Positions 1 through 7,535 are shown, numbered from the stretch's first letter. The stretch: DNA of 10,227 nt from Enterobacterales bacterium (GCA_900768635.1 CAAGDP010000203.1:1-10227), one strand, 5' to 3'. Translations and numbers: made by a program. Notes: generated from the sequence alone by a model not told the origin.

Positions 1-116
1 AAGAGTTTTTCAATAAATGAAGTCTTATCTACATAGGCAATACACTGATCTCTTAAGGCTTTAAAATCTTCTTCACCTGCCATTACCTCAAATTTCATAG
101 TATTTTTATCTAACAT
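1..116 (-). CDS. AAA-ATPase-like protein (PF09820 type), N-terminal fragment
   Basis: This is the first 38 codons of a minus-strand gene that runs off the left edge of the window. It starts at ATG 116-114, with a clear GGAGA ribosome-binding site about six bases upstream. The peptide contains the block FKALRD followed by YVDKTSFIEKL. That block resembles the opening of the PF09820 AAA-ATPase-like domain, where a YVDKT block precedes the P-loop, and such proteins often end in a PD-(D/E)XK nuclease-like domain. These genes are frequently multicopy in gut anaerobes and their role is not firmly established. The P-loop itself is outside the window, so the family call rests on one short block, and whether the gene is intact cannot be seen. 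Confidence 0.5.
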   Translation of the reverse strand, partial: MLDKNTMKFEVMAGEEDFKALRDQCIAYVDKTSFIEKL

Positions 117-159
117 ATATTTCTCCTATGCGTCAGACAAAACTGCAGATCCACAACAC

Positions 160-180
160 AACCAAGGATCAGCCTTGGTT
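160..180. repeat. perfect hairpin, 8-base stem and 5-base loop
   Basis: AACCAAGG (160-167) and CCTTGGTT (173-180) are perfect inverted copies around the loop ATCAG. Neither side is followed by a T-run on either strand, so it does not look like a standard intrinsic terminator. It lies between the minus-strand HEPN/nucleotidyltransferase remnant and the start of the leftmost gene, so it could be an operator or an element-end relic. Function is unknown. Confidence 0.6.
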
Positions 181-332
181 AAACTGGTACAACTGGGATA
201 GTGAATATTGTTGATTATAAGACAATTTTATGAAAAAGATTCAGAAATATCTGACCTGATACCAATTATGTGAGACCGCAGGAAATCAAGATCTAATTTG
301 TATACCGCAACACACCTGTCCCTCTGCGACAA

Positions 333-344
333 GCGTGGCCACGC
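333..344. repeat. 12-base perfect palindrome in a GC-rich patch
   Basis: GCGTGGCCACGC is self-complementary. It is enclosed by TCTGCG (323-328) and CGCAGA (361-366), giving a possible larger cruciform. It lies just past the 3' end of the broken HEPN gene. It may be a hairpin or an element end, and there is no T-tract to support a terminator. Confidence 0.5.
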
Positions 345-380
345 CCATATGCGAAAGCTCCGCAGACACTATTTTTGGTA

Positions 381-414
381 CTATCTAAATTTTGATTCTA
401 TCTAAATTTTTGTT
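381..414. repeat. 17-base tandem duplication at the 3' end of the HEPN remnant
   Basis: Two adjacent 17-base units, 381-397 and 398-414, agree at 15 of 17 positions; both begin CTATCTAAATTTT. The stop codon of the last open frame of the HEPN remnant (387-385) lies inside the first unit, so the final residues of that frame are encoded by the duplication. This fits continuing decay of the gene end. Confidence 0.7.
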
Positions 415-793
415 GGTAAGAGCGAGATAGCATACAAATGTAGCTTCAATAACCGTAAATGTCGAAATGAAACTGTCACGTATCAGGGACACAAGTTCAT
501 CAACCTCTTCTTCATTGTATACCTGAACAGAGAGCTTCCTCTTTTTCAGCATCAGTACCCACATGGCAGAATCAGAAATAAAACCCACCTTGTATGCAAG
601 TTGGAGAACCAACACCAGCTTCTTCAACGCCATGAATCCTTAGCACATCCTGAAGAGCTTTCCCGCAAAGCTCAAATGTTAGGTTGAACTGAGCGATTAC
701 TCCTGTTCTGTATATTTCGCTTTCTTTAGCTTACTCAAAATCAGCATTTTTCGACACTTTTAAGCAATTGGAGAAATTTTCAAACTTTTTCAT
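385..793 (-). pseudogene. HEPN-domain partner of a minimal nucleotidyltransferase (HI0074-like), broken
   Basis: Read from ATG 793-791, which overlaps the stop of the upstream nucleotidyltransferase, the frame begins MKKFENFSNCLK and meets TAA at codon 21 (733-731). It then continues with IAQFNLTFELCGKALQDVL, a typical HI0074-family helix, to VGSP near 602. There the frame shifts, and the rest (LQLAYKVGFISDSAMWV and on) lies in another frame, open from about 633 to 385. Homologues have a few residues between GSP and LQLA, so about 14 bases seem deleted near 600-605. The family's HEPN motif R-X4-H-X-Y appears here as RKLSVQVY (540-517), with Gln replacing the catalytic His. The original length would be about 140 residues, close to the family. 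The tail after TVIEATF is unlike the family and may reflect a further lesion. No functional product is expected. Confidence 0.8.
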
Positions 794-1070
794 AAATTAC
801 AATACCGTCCTTTTCAATCTCCTTTTTCAATTTCTCAGAAATATTTTTATCGGCATCAACGATATCGAAAGATAATAGTGAATTAACATTATCGTTGATA
901 TTCCAATAAAACGAATCAAAGTCTCCGCCATAAACAGCAAGATCGATATCGCTTCTTTCAGTATTTGTTCCTCTAGCACGAGATCCAAAAAGGATAACCT
1001 TATCTACTGAATTTCTTTCAGCAAACATAGTAATATCCTTTAAAACAACATCTGGTATATCTCTTTTCAT
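780..1070 (-). CDS. minimal nucleotidyltransferase (HI0073/MntA-like)
   Basis: This is a 96-residue pol-beta-superfamily nucleotidyltransferase of the kind paired with HEPN proteins; in MntA-HepT type toxin-antitoxin modules the enzyme modifies and silences the HEPN RNase. The catalytic block GSRARG, then SDIDL supplying two metal-binding Asp, is intact, and FDIVD offers the third acidic residue. The end (EKDGIVIYEKV) is typical of full-length members. ATG 1070-1068 is chosen because homologues start near MKRDIP; an AGAGAG stretch lies close upstream, but its spacing is tight. The frame is open to a GTG at 1118, but that extension runs into the presumed left end of the neighbouring ISL3 element. 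The stop TGA (782-780) overlaps the ATG of the broken partner, so the two were co-transcribed. The insertion sequence lies only about 35 bases upstream and probably removed or replaced the native promoter. Confidence 0.8.
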   Translation of the reverse strand: MKRDIPDVVLKDITMFAERNSVDKVILFGSRARGTNTERSDIDLAVYGGDFDSFYWNINDNVNSLLSFDIVDADKNISEKLKKEIEKDGIVIYEKV

Positions 1071-1104
1071 ATCTCTCTTAAATTTACTAATTGGACATTT
1101 CTTT

Positions 1105-1136
1105 GAGGCTTCGTGCACTATCGTGGAAGAAACATG
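1105..1136. repeat. left inverted repeat of the ISL3 element (imperfect)
   Basis: The stretch beginning GAGGCTTCGTGCAC pairs with the right end of the element at roughly two thirds of 32 positions. The strongest shared core is CTTCGTG. It also overlaps the potential GTG start of the neighbouring nucleotidyltransferase. The exact outer boundary is uncertain by a few bases. Confidence 0.5.
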
Positions 1137-1248
1137 AGCACTTTTAGATCGTTTGTTTGATCATTAAAGTTCTCTGAAAATTCAAATTGAAAAGATCATT
1201 TTCTTCCTGTACTTTAATAACAAAAATAAATAAAAAAAGAGGTTAAAA

Positions 1249-2676
1249 ATGATCTTAGCTACTACTCTATTAAAGAAGTGTCTTTCAGTCAATAATTCTG
1301 TAATAGATAACATCAGAATTTCTGAAGATGAGTCGGGTATTACCTCTATACAGGTGTATTTGCATCCTCTTAAGAGTCATTCAGATCGCTGTCCAATTTG
1401 CGGAAAGAGGTGTCCTGTTTATGACAGAAGCCTTGTATACCATAAGTGGTGAGCTTTAGATTTAGGTGGCATCATAGTTGAATTGTACAGCTATACGCAA
1501 AGAGTGTCCTGTAAAGAACATGGTGTTAAGACTGCTTCTGTTCCTTGGGCATATCATGGTTCCAGGTTCACCAAAGACTTTGATATGACAGCAACCTTTC
1601 TGGCAATGAATATCAACAAATCAATTGCGGCTGCATATCTGAGATGTGATTGGCATACAATAATGAGATGTATCTCAAGGGTAAGAAATGTTCTGGAGCC
1701 AGACATAAAGAAACGTTATGACGGCCTGGTCAACATTGGTACAGATGAAACCAGCTACCGTAAAGGTCACAACTACGTTACAACTGTAGTTAACCACGAT
1801 ACAAACACCATTGTTTGGTGTGCACCGGGACATAGCACTGAAGTTCTTAGCAAGTTCTTTGAAGAGTTGACAGAAGAACAGCGTCAAAGCATAAAAACAG
1901 TTTCCGGTGACGGAGCAAGATGGATTGATGCCTGTATTGAAAAGTACATTCCCAATGCAAAGCGTTGTGTTGATGCTTTTCATGTGGTTGCCTGGGCTAC
2001 AGCTGTTCTGGATGAGCTTCGCAAAGAAGCCTGGAGAGATGCTTACAGAGATGTTAAAGAGCAAACCAAAGAGCTTAATCGCAAGAGAGGTAAGCCTAAG
2101 GACTCAGATGTTGGTTCAAAAAAGCTTAATGAGGCAAAGAAGAAAGCTTCAGATATAAAAACTTCTACCTATACCCTTGGTAAAGCTCCTGAGAACCTTA
2201 CTGCTAATCAGGCTGCTAAACTTGAGATGATTGCTAATACCAATCCTAGACTCTTCCGCGGTTATAAGCTTAAAGAACAATTGAGACTTGCTTTTAAACT
2301 GTCCAGTGTTGAAGATGCTAAAGCTGAACTTGATACCTTCTTTTGGAAAGCAACTCACAGCAGAATTCAAATTTTCAAAGAACTTGCCTATAAAATCAGG
2401 CGCCATGAGGACCATATCCTCAATACTATTGAGACAAAACTCAGCAATGCCATAGTTGAGTCTATTAACAACAAGATTAAGCTGTTTATTCGTAAAGCTT
2501 ATGGCTTCAAAAATATCCAAAATATGCTTGATATGATCTTGCTTGGATGTTCAAATATTTACATTCCACTTCCTAACCGGGGCTGGCATAGGGTTGAAAC
2601 TTGCTTAAATAGAGGCTCTAAACGTGTTTTACTTACATTTTTTGACCATAACTATACACGAAGAGCCAAAATTTAA
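1249..2676 (+). pseudogene. ISL3-family transposase with in-frame TGA
   Basis: ATG 1249 follows AAGAGG at 1238-1243, a good ribosome-binding site. The frame would give 475 residues but is broken at codon 68 by TGA (1450-1452), between HKW and ALDLGG. ISL3 proteins usually have Arg there, so a single CGA-to-TGA change would explain it. The N-terminal zinc-binding motif CPICGKRC and the later CKEHG half lie on opposite sides of the stop. Downstream, VPWAYHGSRFT is a family signature and the DDE triad is intact: Asp in GTDE (1744-1746), Asp in CVDAFH (1972-1974) and Glu in VESIN (2458-2460). A restart at TTG 1483 would give a 397-residue protein lacking half of the zinc motif, but no ribosome-binding site is evident there. 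The stop codon TAA (2674-2676) lies seven bases beyond the presumed right end, so the last residues come from flanking DNA. Confidence 0.85.
2636..2667. repeat. right inverted repeat of the ISL3 element
   Basis: The plus strand ends CACGAAGAGCC at 2667; its complement starts GGCTCTTCGTG, as in other ISL3-family termini. It overlaps the 3' end of the transposase frame (residues YTRRA). Confidence 0.65.
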
Positions 2677-2870
2677 GATAGATTATCCCTTATATTTTGA
2701 CAAGCAAAAAGATAGTTGGAAACCTCATAGTGCAATACCAAAGATGGTACCGACAGATGAGTAATCTAAGTAGTTAGAAATTATCCCCGGGAATTTAGGC
2801 TTAAGAACGTGTATATTAGTCATGAGGTGAGTATAACCCATGAATATTCGCAAATCGGGAAGTCTGTATA

Positions 2871-2898
2871 TTTTCAGGCAGGAATTGTAAGCTATAAT
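2871..2898 (+). promoter_or_regulatory. predicted sigma70-type promoter of the ravA-viaA operon
   Basis: TTTTCA (2871-2876) matches four of six bases of the -35 consensus and TATAAT (2893-2898) is a perfect -10, with a 16-base spacer. Transcription would begin near 2905, leaving a leader of about 30 bases before ravA. The rest of 2677-2935 has no recognisable gene, so this is the best candidate for driving the operon. Confidence 0.45.
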
Positions 2899-2935
2899 AT
2901 TTCATTAAGATGGATTTTATAACGGATAAAAGGTT

Positions 2936-4846
2936 ATGATGGGTGTAAAGGAGCGGGTGGCTGCCCTGATCAGAATTATTTCCTCAGGGCTAAAAGATCG
3001 GGACGATATTATCCGGATCTGTGTGCTTGGTGTTCTCTCCGGACAGAATATATTTCTTTACGGACCTCCTGGAACCGGTAAAAGTCTTATCTCCCGCCGT
3101 CTTTCTTCACTTTTTCACAGCAGCAGATATTTTGAACATTTGATGCACCGGTTTTGTACTCCTGAGGAGCTTTTTGGACCGGTATCTCTTAAAGAGCTGA
3201 AAAATGACAATTATCACCGTCTGACCAAAGGATATCTGGCGGAGGCCGATTTTGCTTTTCTTGATGAAATCTGGAAATCATCTCCTGCAGTTCTTAATAC
3301 TTTACTTACTCTGGTAAATGAGCGGTGTTATCACAATGGTGCTCGGACCATTTCATCACCGCTGAAAAGTCTTGTATCTGCTTCTAATGAAGTTCCTCTT
3401 CATGAAGCCGGTCTAGATGCTTTATATGATCGTTTTCTGGTAAGACTGGCTGTTAATCCGGTACGAAGCCAGGAACTGTTTAAGAGTATGATAACCGATG
3501 CCAATACCGGGTATCAGGCATATATGGATCCTCTTCTTAAGGTGACTGATCAGGACTACTCCCAATGGATGTCCATGATAGCAACAGTTAAGTTGCCAGA
3601 CCGGATTGCCGATGCCATTGTCCACATGCGGGAGATTATTATGGAGCAGGTGGATCTGGCCGATCTGGATCGGAATAATTACGGTGATGAATATGATTTG
3701 GACGGGGATGATGAAGACGGGGAAAACGATTCGCCGGATGCAGAATATGGTCATTTAAGTTATGTTTCCGACCGGCGGTGGTTTCAGATTATCCGTTTTA
3801 TTAAAGCTTCAGCTTTCTTTAACGGCAGAAGAGAAGTGGGGATATGTGATCTCTTTCCCCTGCGTTTCTGTCTCTGGAATAATTCTTCTGATAAGGACAG
3901 TTTTAATACTCTGGTACTGGACACTATCAGGGAGTACTCGGCAGGTGATTTGGTTCCTGCTGATCTAAAAGAACGTCTTTCCCAGAAAAGCGCTTCTGAA
4001 GACAAAATTGTTGCTGAATTAATGCGTCATCTCCGCAGTTGTTCCGCATCCTTTAGCTCCCTGTGTGATTCATTGCGTCGTAGCAATATTGAAATTTTAA
4101 CCAGAGGTAAGGATCTGTATTTTGATCAGAAGGATGATCCTCAGCTGCGCTTCAGCACCAGAGTGGGCATTTCCTCTGTAACTAAAATTTCCTTTGAATC
4201 AGCTTTGACAGAAATGCATCTGGAAATCGGGCAGAAGATCCGTTGTCAGGTGATTAAAAGTGATATTCGTACTATTTTAAAGTGCGGGGTTATGGAATGT
4301 CTGCCTAATGAAGGTTTTGATGTTTCAGGTATTGAAAATGGCAAATCAGTCACTATGCGTCTGGTGAAAATCGACAGAGACCGGCGTCTTCTTCTGGTTC
4401 GGCCTGATGAGGAAAGTGTCCGTTACTGGATGCCGGTACTTAATTATGAACTGGGTGTGGTATACCATTCCATTTATAACAGCCGGTTTGAGCGTCAGAC
4501 CAGTATGAATTTTGTTATTGATTCAGCTGGTGAGGAAGTGTTGAAAATCACTATCCGTACTCAGGATAAACCAGTGGTTAAATATATTCGATCTGCTGAC
4601 GCTAAAAAGTTTATGGAGCTTATCCGCCTTAATAATCAGAAACTGCAGCTGGCTGATGAAATTAATGAGCAGTTTGCCCGTTTTGACCGGCTCTTTGATG
4701 AAATTATGTCAGGTATTGATAATGAGCTGTTTCTTACTGTTGAGGATAAGAAATTTTTAAAGGAGCTGGTGTTTGATCAGGTTCCTGATGCCCGGAGAGC
4801 CAAAGATGAATTTATGGAGCTCATGAATGCCGGTGAAGGGAAGTGA
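2936..4846 (+). CDS. ravA: RavA, MoxR-family AAA+ ATPase, enlarged
   Basis: RavA is a hexameric cytoplasmic AAA+ ATPase that works with the VWA protein ViaA; in E. coli it also binds lysine decarboxylase and the pair acts at the inner membrane and on fumarate reductase. Visible motifs: Walker A GPPGTGKS (43-50), family block FGPVSLKELK (80-89), Walker B FAFLDE (106-111), sensor 1 SASN (148-151), arginine finger in YDRF (Arg166) and sensor 2 SDRRW (278-282). At 636 residues it exceeds the E. coli protein (about 498). Part of the excess is a very acidic insertion at about 239-272 (for example DLDGDDEDGEND), just before sensor 2. The rest is in the C-terminal part, where the helical and beta-rich LARA-like region is hard to align by eye and may not bind lysine decarboxylase. 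ATG 2939 (second Met) may be the true start, because AAAGG at 2929-2933 is better spaced to it. It overlaps viaA by 20 bases. Confidence 0.9.
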   Translation: MMGVKERVAALIRIISSGLKDRDDIIRICVLGVLSGQNIFLYGPPGTGKSLISRRLSSLFHSSRYFEHLMHRFCTPEELFGPVSLKELKNDNYHRLTKGYLAEADFAFLDEIWKSSPAVLNTLLTLVNERCYHNGARTISSPLKSLVSASNEVPLHEAGLDALYDRFLVRLAVNPVRSQELFKSMITDANTGYQAYMDPLLKVTDQDYSQWMSMIATVKLPDRIADAIVHMREIIMEQVDLADLDRNNYGDEYDLDGDDEDGENDSPDAEYGHLSYVSDRRWFQIIRFIKASAFFNGRREVGICDLFPLRFCLWNNSSDKDSFNTLVLDTIREYSAGDLVPADLKERLSQKSASEDKIVAELMRHLRSCSASFSSLCDSLRRSNIEILTRGKDLYFDQKDDPQLRFSTRVGISSVTKISFESALTEMHLEIGQKIRCQVIKSDIRTILKCGVMECLPNEGFDVSGIENGKSVTMRLVKIDRDRRLLLVRPDEESVRYWMPVLNYELGVVYHSIYNSRFERQTSMNFVIDSAGEEVLKITIRTQDKPVVKYIRSADAKKFMELIRLNNQKLQLADEINEQFARFDRLFDEIMSGIDNELFLTVEDKKFLKELVFDQVPDARRAKDEFMELMNAGEGK

Positions 4847-7535
4847 TCGCCAGAAGCAACTGGAACAGCAGGCCCGCAGAACTCTGCGAGGTCTGATCCG
4901 TACGGAACGCCTCCGGGAAGGGGGAATTTGCGGTATTAATCTTAACTCTCTGGAAAAATCCATCTCCTCTCTTATTTCCAGCCTGAGCAGCCGTCTTGCC
5001 CAGAAAATTTCCCAGTCGGATGTTTATTTAAAAGATCTGGAACGATTGGAGGAACTTTCCCATTACAGTGCTGATGATATCAGTCGTTCAGTAATTAATG
5101 AGGAACGGGCTCTTCTTAAGCGTTACTTTAATCTTTTTAATCACTATAAAATCAGTCTTATTGAAAAATATTGTAATAAATATCTGAAGTTATCCAGTTC
5201 GGATTCCGGATTAAGCAGGATCCAGCAGGAAAATCTCAGGGAGGAGCGTCAGAACTATCGCACTTCTCTTGAGGCAGCTCATGCCTCCCTGCTGTCTATG
5301 CTTAAAAATAAGGCGACAGCTGTAGAAAAGTCCTATATCTCTGATATTATCACCCGCTTTAATCAGTTTGTTACCAAGCAGTTCCGGGAGCATGCCGACC
5401 GGGTTCGAACTTGTAACAGTCTGCAGATGCCTGCTGAGGAATTTCTCCATCGCAGTCGCTCTTCAGTTAAAAAATCTTCCTGCTCTCCTGCTCAGTATGA
5501 ACATGCCACTTTGCAAAACCGGCAGCAGGAAATGTTTTATGAGGATAAAGTATCCCCGGGAAAAAAACGTTCTGCATCTTCATCATCCCGCCAGAATTCC
5601 CGTAAAAACCAGGATAAGCGTTTGGATGCCTATGCTCAGGATATAATGGAGGGTTGGGAAGATGATTATCATCCTGAAGAAAGGAAGATAGAAGAGTCCC
5701 GGCAGAAATCCCAGAACATTCCCCAGACGGAAAATAATATTCCTGAGACGGGTGATGCAGGGAATAATACTTCTTCCGGGGAAAGCTCTGCGGGGAATAA
5801 TTCTTCCTCCGAGGAAAAATCTCCGGGAGAAAGTATACAGGAACAAAGTTCTGCACCTTCCCGGGATCCGGTCTTTCCTTCTTTCGGTGATTCAGGTGAT
5901 GAAATTTCTCAGGATAATAATTCTGAAGCTACATCCACGTCGGATGAAGTATCAGATCATTCGTTTTCATCTGAACTTCCCGGCTTTTTTTCAGAAGATC
6001 CCGGCACCGGCAGTGAAAATAAGGATTCTGAAAAAAATAACTCTTCCCAGGAAAAAGGGGATTCCTCCTTATCCGGGGGATCCGGAGATAATTATGGGAT
6101 GTCAGATTTTTCTGATAAGTCAGACGGATCAGAGTCAAAAAACGGAGATATGACTCCTGAACTGTCAGATATGGAAATACAATACCCGGATATTGATAAT
6201 CTACCTCGGTATGATGATGTTCCTGAGGGAGCCACTGGTACTGGCGAATTTCTGTCTGTTCCTGCGGATGATCCTGCAGGCGGTGAAGATGAGGGCTTAT
6301 CCTCTGAAGTTCAGGATAAATCAGCAGAGGGCAGTATTTATGATCTGCTTCTGGGAGGCGGTGCATTTGACGATGAGGAACCGGGGGATGATAACCGTGC
6401 TGAAGAAGATCAATCCCGGGGAACATCTGAGAGTGAAGATGATTATGAACTTATACCGGATGTGCCATCTCCGCCACCGGTAATGATTAACCGGAATTTT
6501 GCATCCGGATCTGCAACAGATGGAGATCCTGCAACATTGCCTGATGATTATCTGGATAATCTTGCTGATGATATTATTTTTAATCGATCCGGCCAGTGGT
6601 CTGAACCCGGTGATGCGCAGGGAACTCCTGCCGTGCGGGAGAAAAGTATCTTTTCCCGGTGCTTTGATCTTATAGATGAATGTACAGGTTTACAGAAACT
6701 TTTGCAAATCATGGGTAAAAGCATGGGTCTTGATCGTCAGCAGATCCGTAAGATCCGAGAAAATTTCCGATCACAGGAGCAGTCTTATTCTGAACATTCC
6801 CGGGAGAGTTTTTCCGGTATTACCATGGGAAATGAAATCAATTATGTTCTTCCGGAGGAGCTGGTGAAGATAACTGACGGGGATACTGAGCATCTTTTTG
6901 ATATCAGTTATCTGGAGCGGAATCTTCTCAGCTTTGATTTAAGCGGATATATTAATGTTTCCTCCGGTGGTAATGAAAAAATTCTTACCTCCCCCCGTCC
7001 GGGACGTGGTCCTTTGGTTCTTTGTGTTGATACCAGCTCCTCTATGCGAGGGATCCCTGAAAGTTATGCCAAGGCTATAGCTATGAGTCTTGCTCTTAAG
7101 TGTCGATCCGCTCACCGGGACTGCTATATTATTAACTTTTCTGTTTCCATTGAGAAAATGCTTCTTAAATCCGACAGCTCCCATGCTTTGGAAAGATTAA
7201 GTTCTTTCCTGAGCAAAAATTTTGACGGGGGGTCTGATTTGGATGAGGCGTTACTGGAATGTCTGGCTCTTATGCAGAATGACCCCCGTTTTTTCCATTC
7301 TGATGTGTTGTGTATTACTGATGGTCAAATCAAATTTTCCCGGCGATTGAAAAAACTGGTGGATATACGCCGGCGTCAGGAGCGTAATCATTTTTATGAA
7401 CTGGTGATTGGATCAGTTGCTAATGAGCAGTACTGGATTGAAGCGCGGCAGAAGCTTTACGATCAGTCCCGGCTTTTTGATCATCTTTACGAATTAGGTC
7501 ATGATGGGAAATGGGTCAGGGAAATTTCCTTGTAA
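4827..7535 (+). CDS. viaA: ViaA, VWA-domain partner of RavA, with a long acidic linker
   Basis: ViaA stimulates the RavA ATPase and is thought to link it to membrane targets. The start ATG 4827 lies inside the end of ravA, seven bases after GGAG (4816-4819), implying coupled translation. Layout: helical, charged N-terminal part (about 1-210); a Ser/Asp/Glu/Gly/Asn-rich low-complexity segment (about 211-600) with a small internal duplication (AGNNTSS at 311, AGNNSSS at 322); a helical block (about 605-725) that matches the E. coli region before the VWA; and the VWA domain (about 727-902). The MIDAS motif is DTSSS (Asp735, Ser737, Ser739) with Asp832 in TDG, but the usual GGTD is GGSD here, so Ser803 stands in for Thr. 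E. coli ViaA has about 483 residues; nearly all of the difference is the linker. One continuous frame crosses the linker with no stop, so it is a real insertion and not a fusion artefact. Confidence 0.88.
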   Translation: MPVKGSDRQKQLEQQARRTLRGLIRTERLREGGICGINLNSLEKSISSLISSLSSRLAQKISQSDVYLKDLERLEELSHYSADDISRSVINEERALLKRYFNLFNHYKISLIEKYCNKYLKLSSSDSGLSRIQQENLREERQNYRTSLEAAHASLLSMLKNKATAVEKSYISDIITRFNQFVTKQFREHADRVRTCNSLQMPAEEFLHRSRSSVKKSSCSPAQYEHATLQNRQQEMFYEDKVSPGKKRSASSSSRQNSRKNQDKRLDAYAQDIMEGWEDDYHPEERKIEESRQKSQNIPQTENNIPETGDAGNNTSSGESSAGNNSSSEEKSPGESIQEQSSAPSRDPVFPSFGDSGDEISQDNNSEATSTSDEVSDHSFSSELPGFFSEDPGTGSENKDSEKNNSSQEKGDSSLSGGSGDNYGMSDFSDKSDGSESKNGDMTPELSDMEIQYPDIDNLPRYDDVPEGATGTGEFLSVPADDPAGGEDEGLSSEVQDKSAEGSIYDLLLGGGAFDDEEPGDDNRAEEDQSRGTSESEDDYELIPDVPSPPPVMINRNFASGSATDGDPATLPDDYLDNLADDIIFNRSGQWSEPGDAQGTPAVREKSIFSRCFDLIDECTGLQKLLQIMGKSMGLDRQQIRKIRENFRSQEQSYSEHSRESFSGITMGNEINYVLPEELVKITDGDTEHLFDISYLERNLLSFDLSGYINVSSGGNEKILTSPRPGRGPLVLCVDTSSSMRGIPESYAKAIAMSLALKCRSAHRDCYIINFSVSIEKMLLKSDSSHALERLSSFLSKNFDGGSDLDEALLECLALMQNDPRFFHSDVLCITDGQIKFSRRLKKLVDIRRRQERNHFYELVIGSVANEQYWIEARQKLYDQSRLFDHLYELGHDGKWVREISL

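Larger units (their letters stand above)
117..384. other. intergenic region without a recognisable gene
   Basis: No convincing coding sequence is seen on either strand. The stretch holds an 8-base-stem hairpin (160-180) and, in a locally GC-rich patch near 315-366, a 12-base palindrome flanked by the inverted pair TCTGCG (323-328) and CGCAGA (361-366). The GC-rich patch differs from its AT-rich surroundings and may be the end of a lost mobile element. No promoter could be assigned with confidence to the leftmost gene. Confidence 0.5.
1105..2667 (+). mobile_element. ISL3-family insertion sequence (degraded)
   Basis: The element carries a single ISL3-type transposase gene and is bounded by imperfect inverted repeats. 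The right end, read inward, starts GGCTCTTCGTG, the ISL3-type terminus. The left end starts GAGGCTTCGTG at 1105 and aligns with it without gaps, with about two thirds identity over 32 bases. The size of about 1.56 kb suits the family. No 8-base target duplication is visible (1097-1104 differs from 2668-2675), so the left boundary is approximate, or one flank has been rearranged since insertion. The transposase is interrupted by a stop, so the copy is probably immobile unless it is acted on in trans. Confidence 0.75.

Noticed and set aside
1071..1118. Extension of the nucleotidyltransferase to GTG 1118
   Set aside because: The 16 added residues run into the presumed ISL3 left end and do not look like the family's N-terminus; the ATG at 1070 suits homologues better.
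1450..1452. Reassigned genetic code, with TGA read as an amino acid
   Set aside because: ravA ends in TGA at 4844-4846 exactly where viaA overlaps it, and the nucleotidyltransferase also ends in TGA at its partner's start. TGA therefore acts as a normal stop here, and the transposase TGA is most simply a mutation.
1675..2064. 129-codon minus-strand open frame inside the transposase
   Set aside because: It is fully antisense to conserved DDE transposase sequence; no family signature or start signal is seen.
5757..5830. Tandem repeat array within viaA
   Set aside because: Only two imperfect 33-base units (AGNN-type) are present. This is minor slippage in a low-complexity linker, not a separate repeat element.
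5929..6426. 165-codon open frame on the minus strand inside viaA
   Set aside because: It lies opposite the low-complexity acidic linker, where biased codons suppress stops in other frames. Its product is rich in His, Gln and Pro without any domain signature and has no ribosome-binding site.
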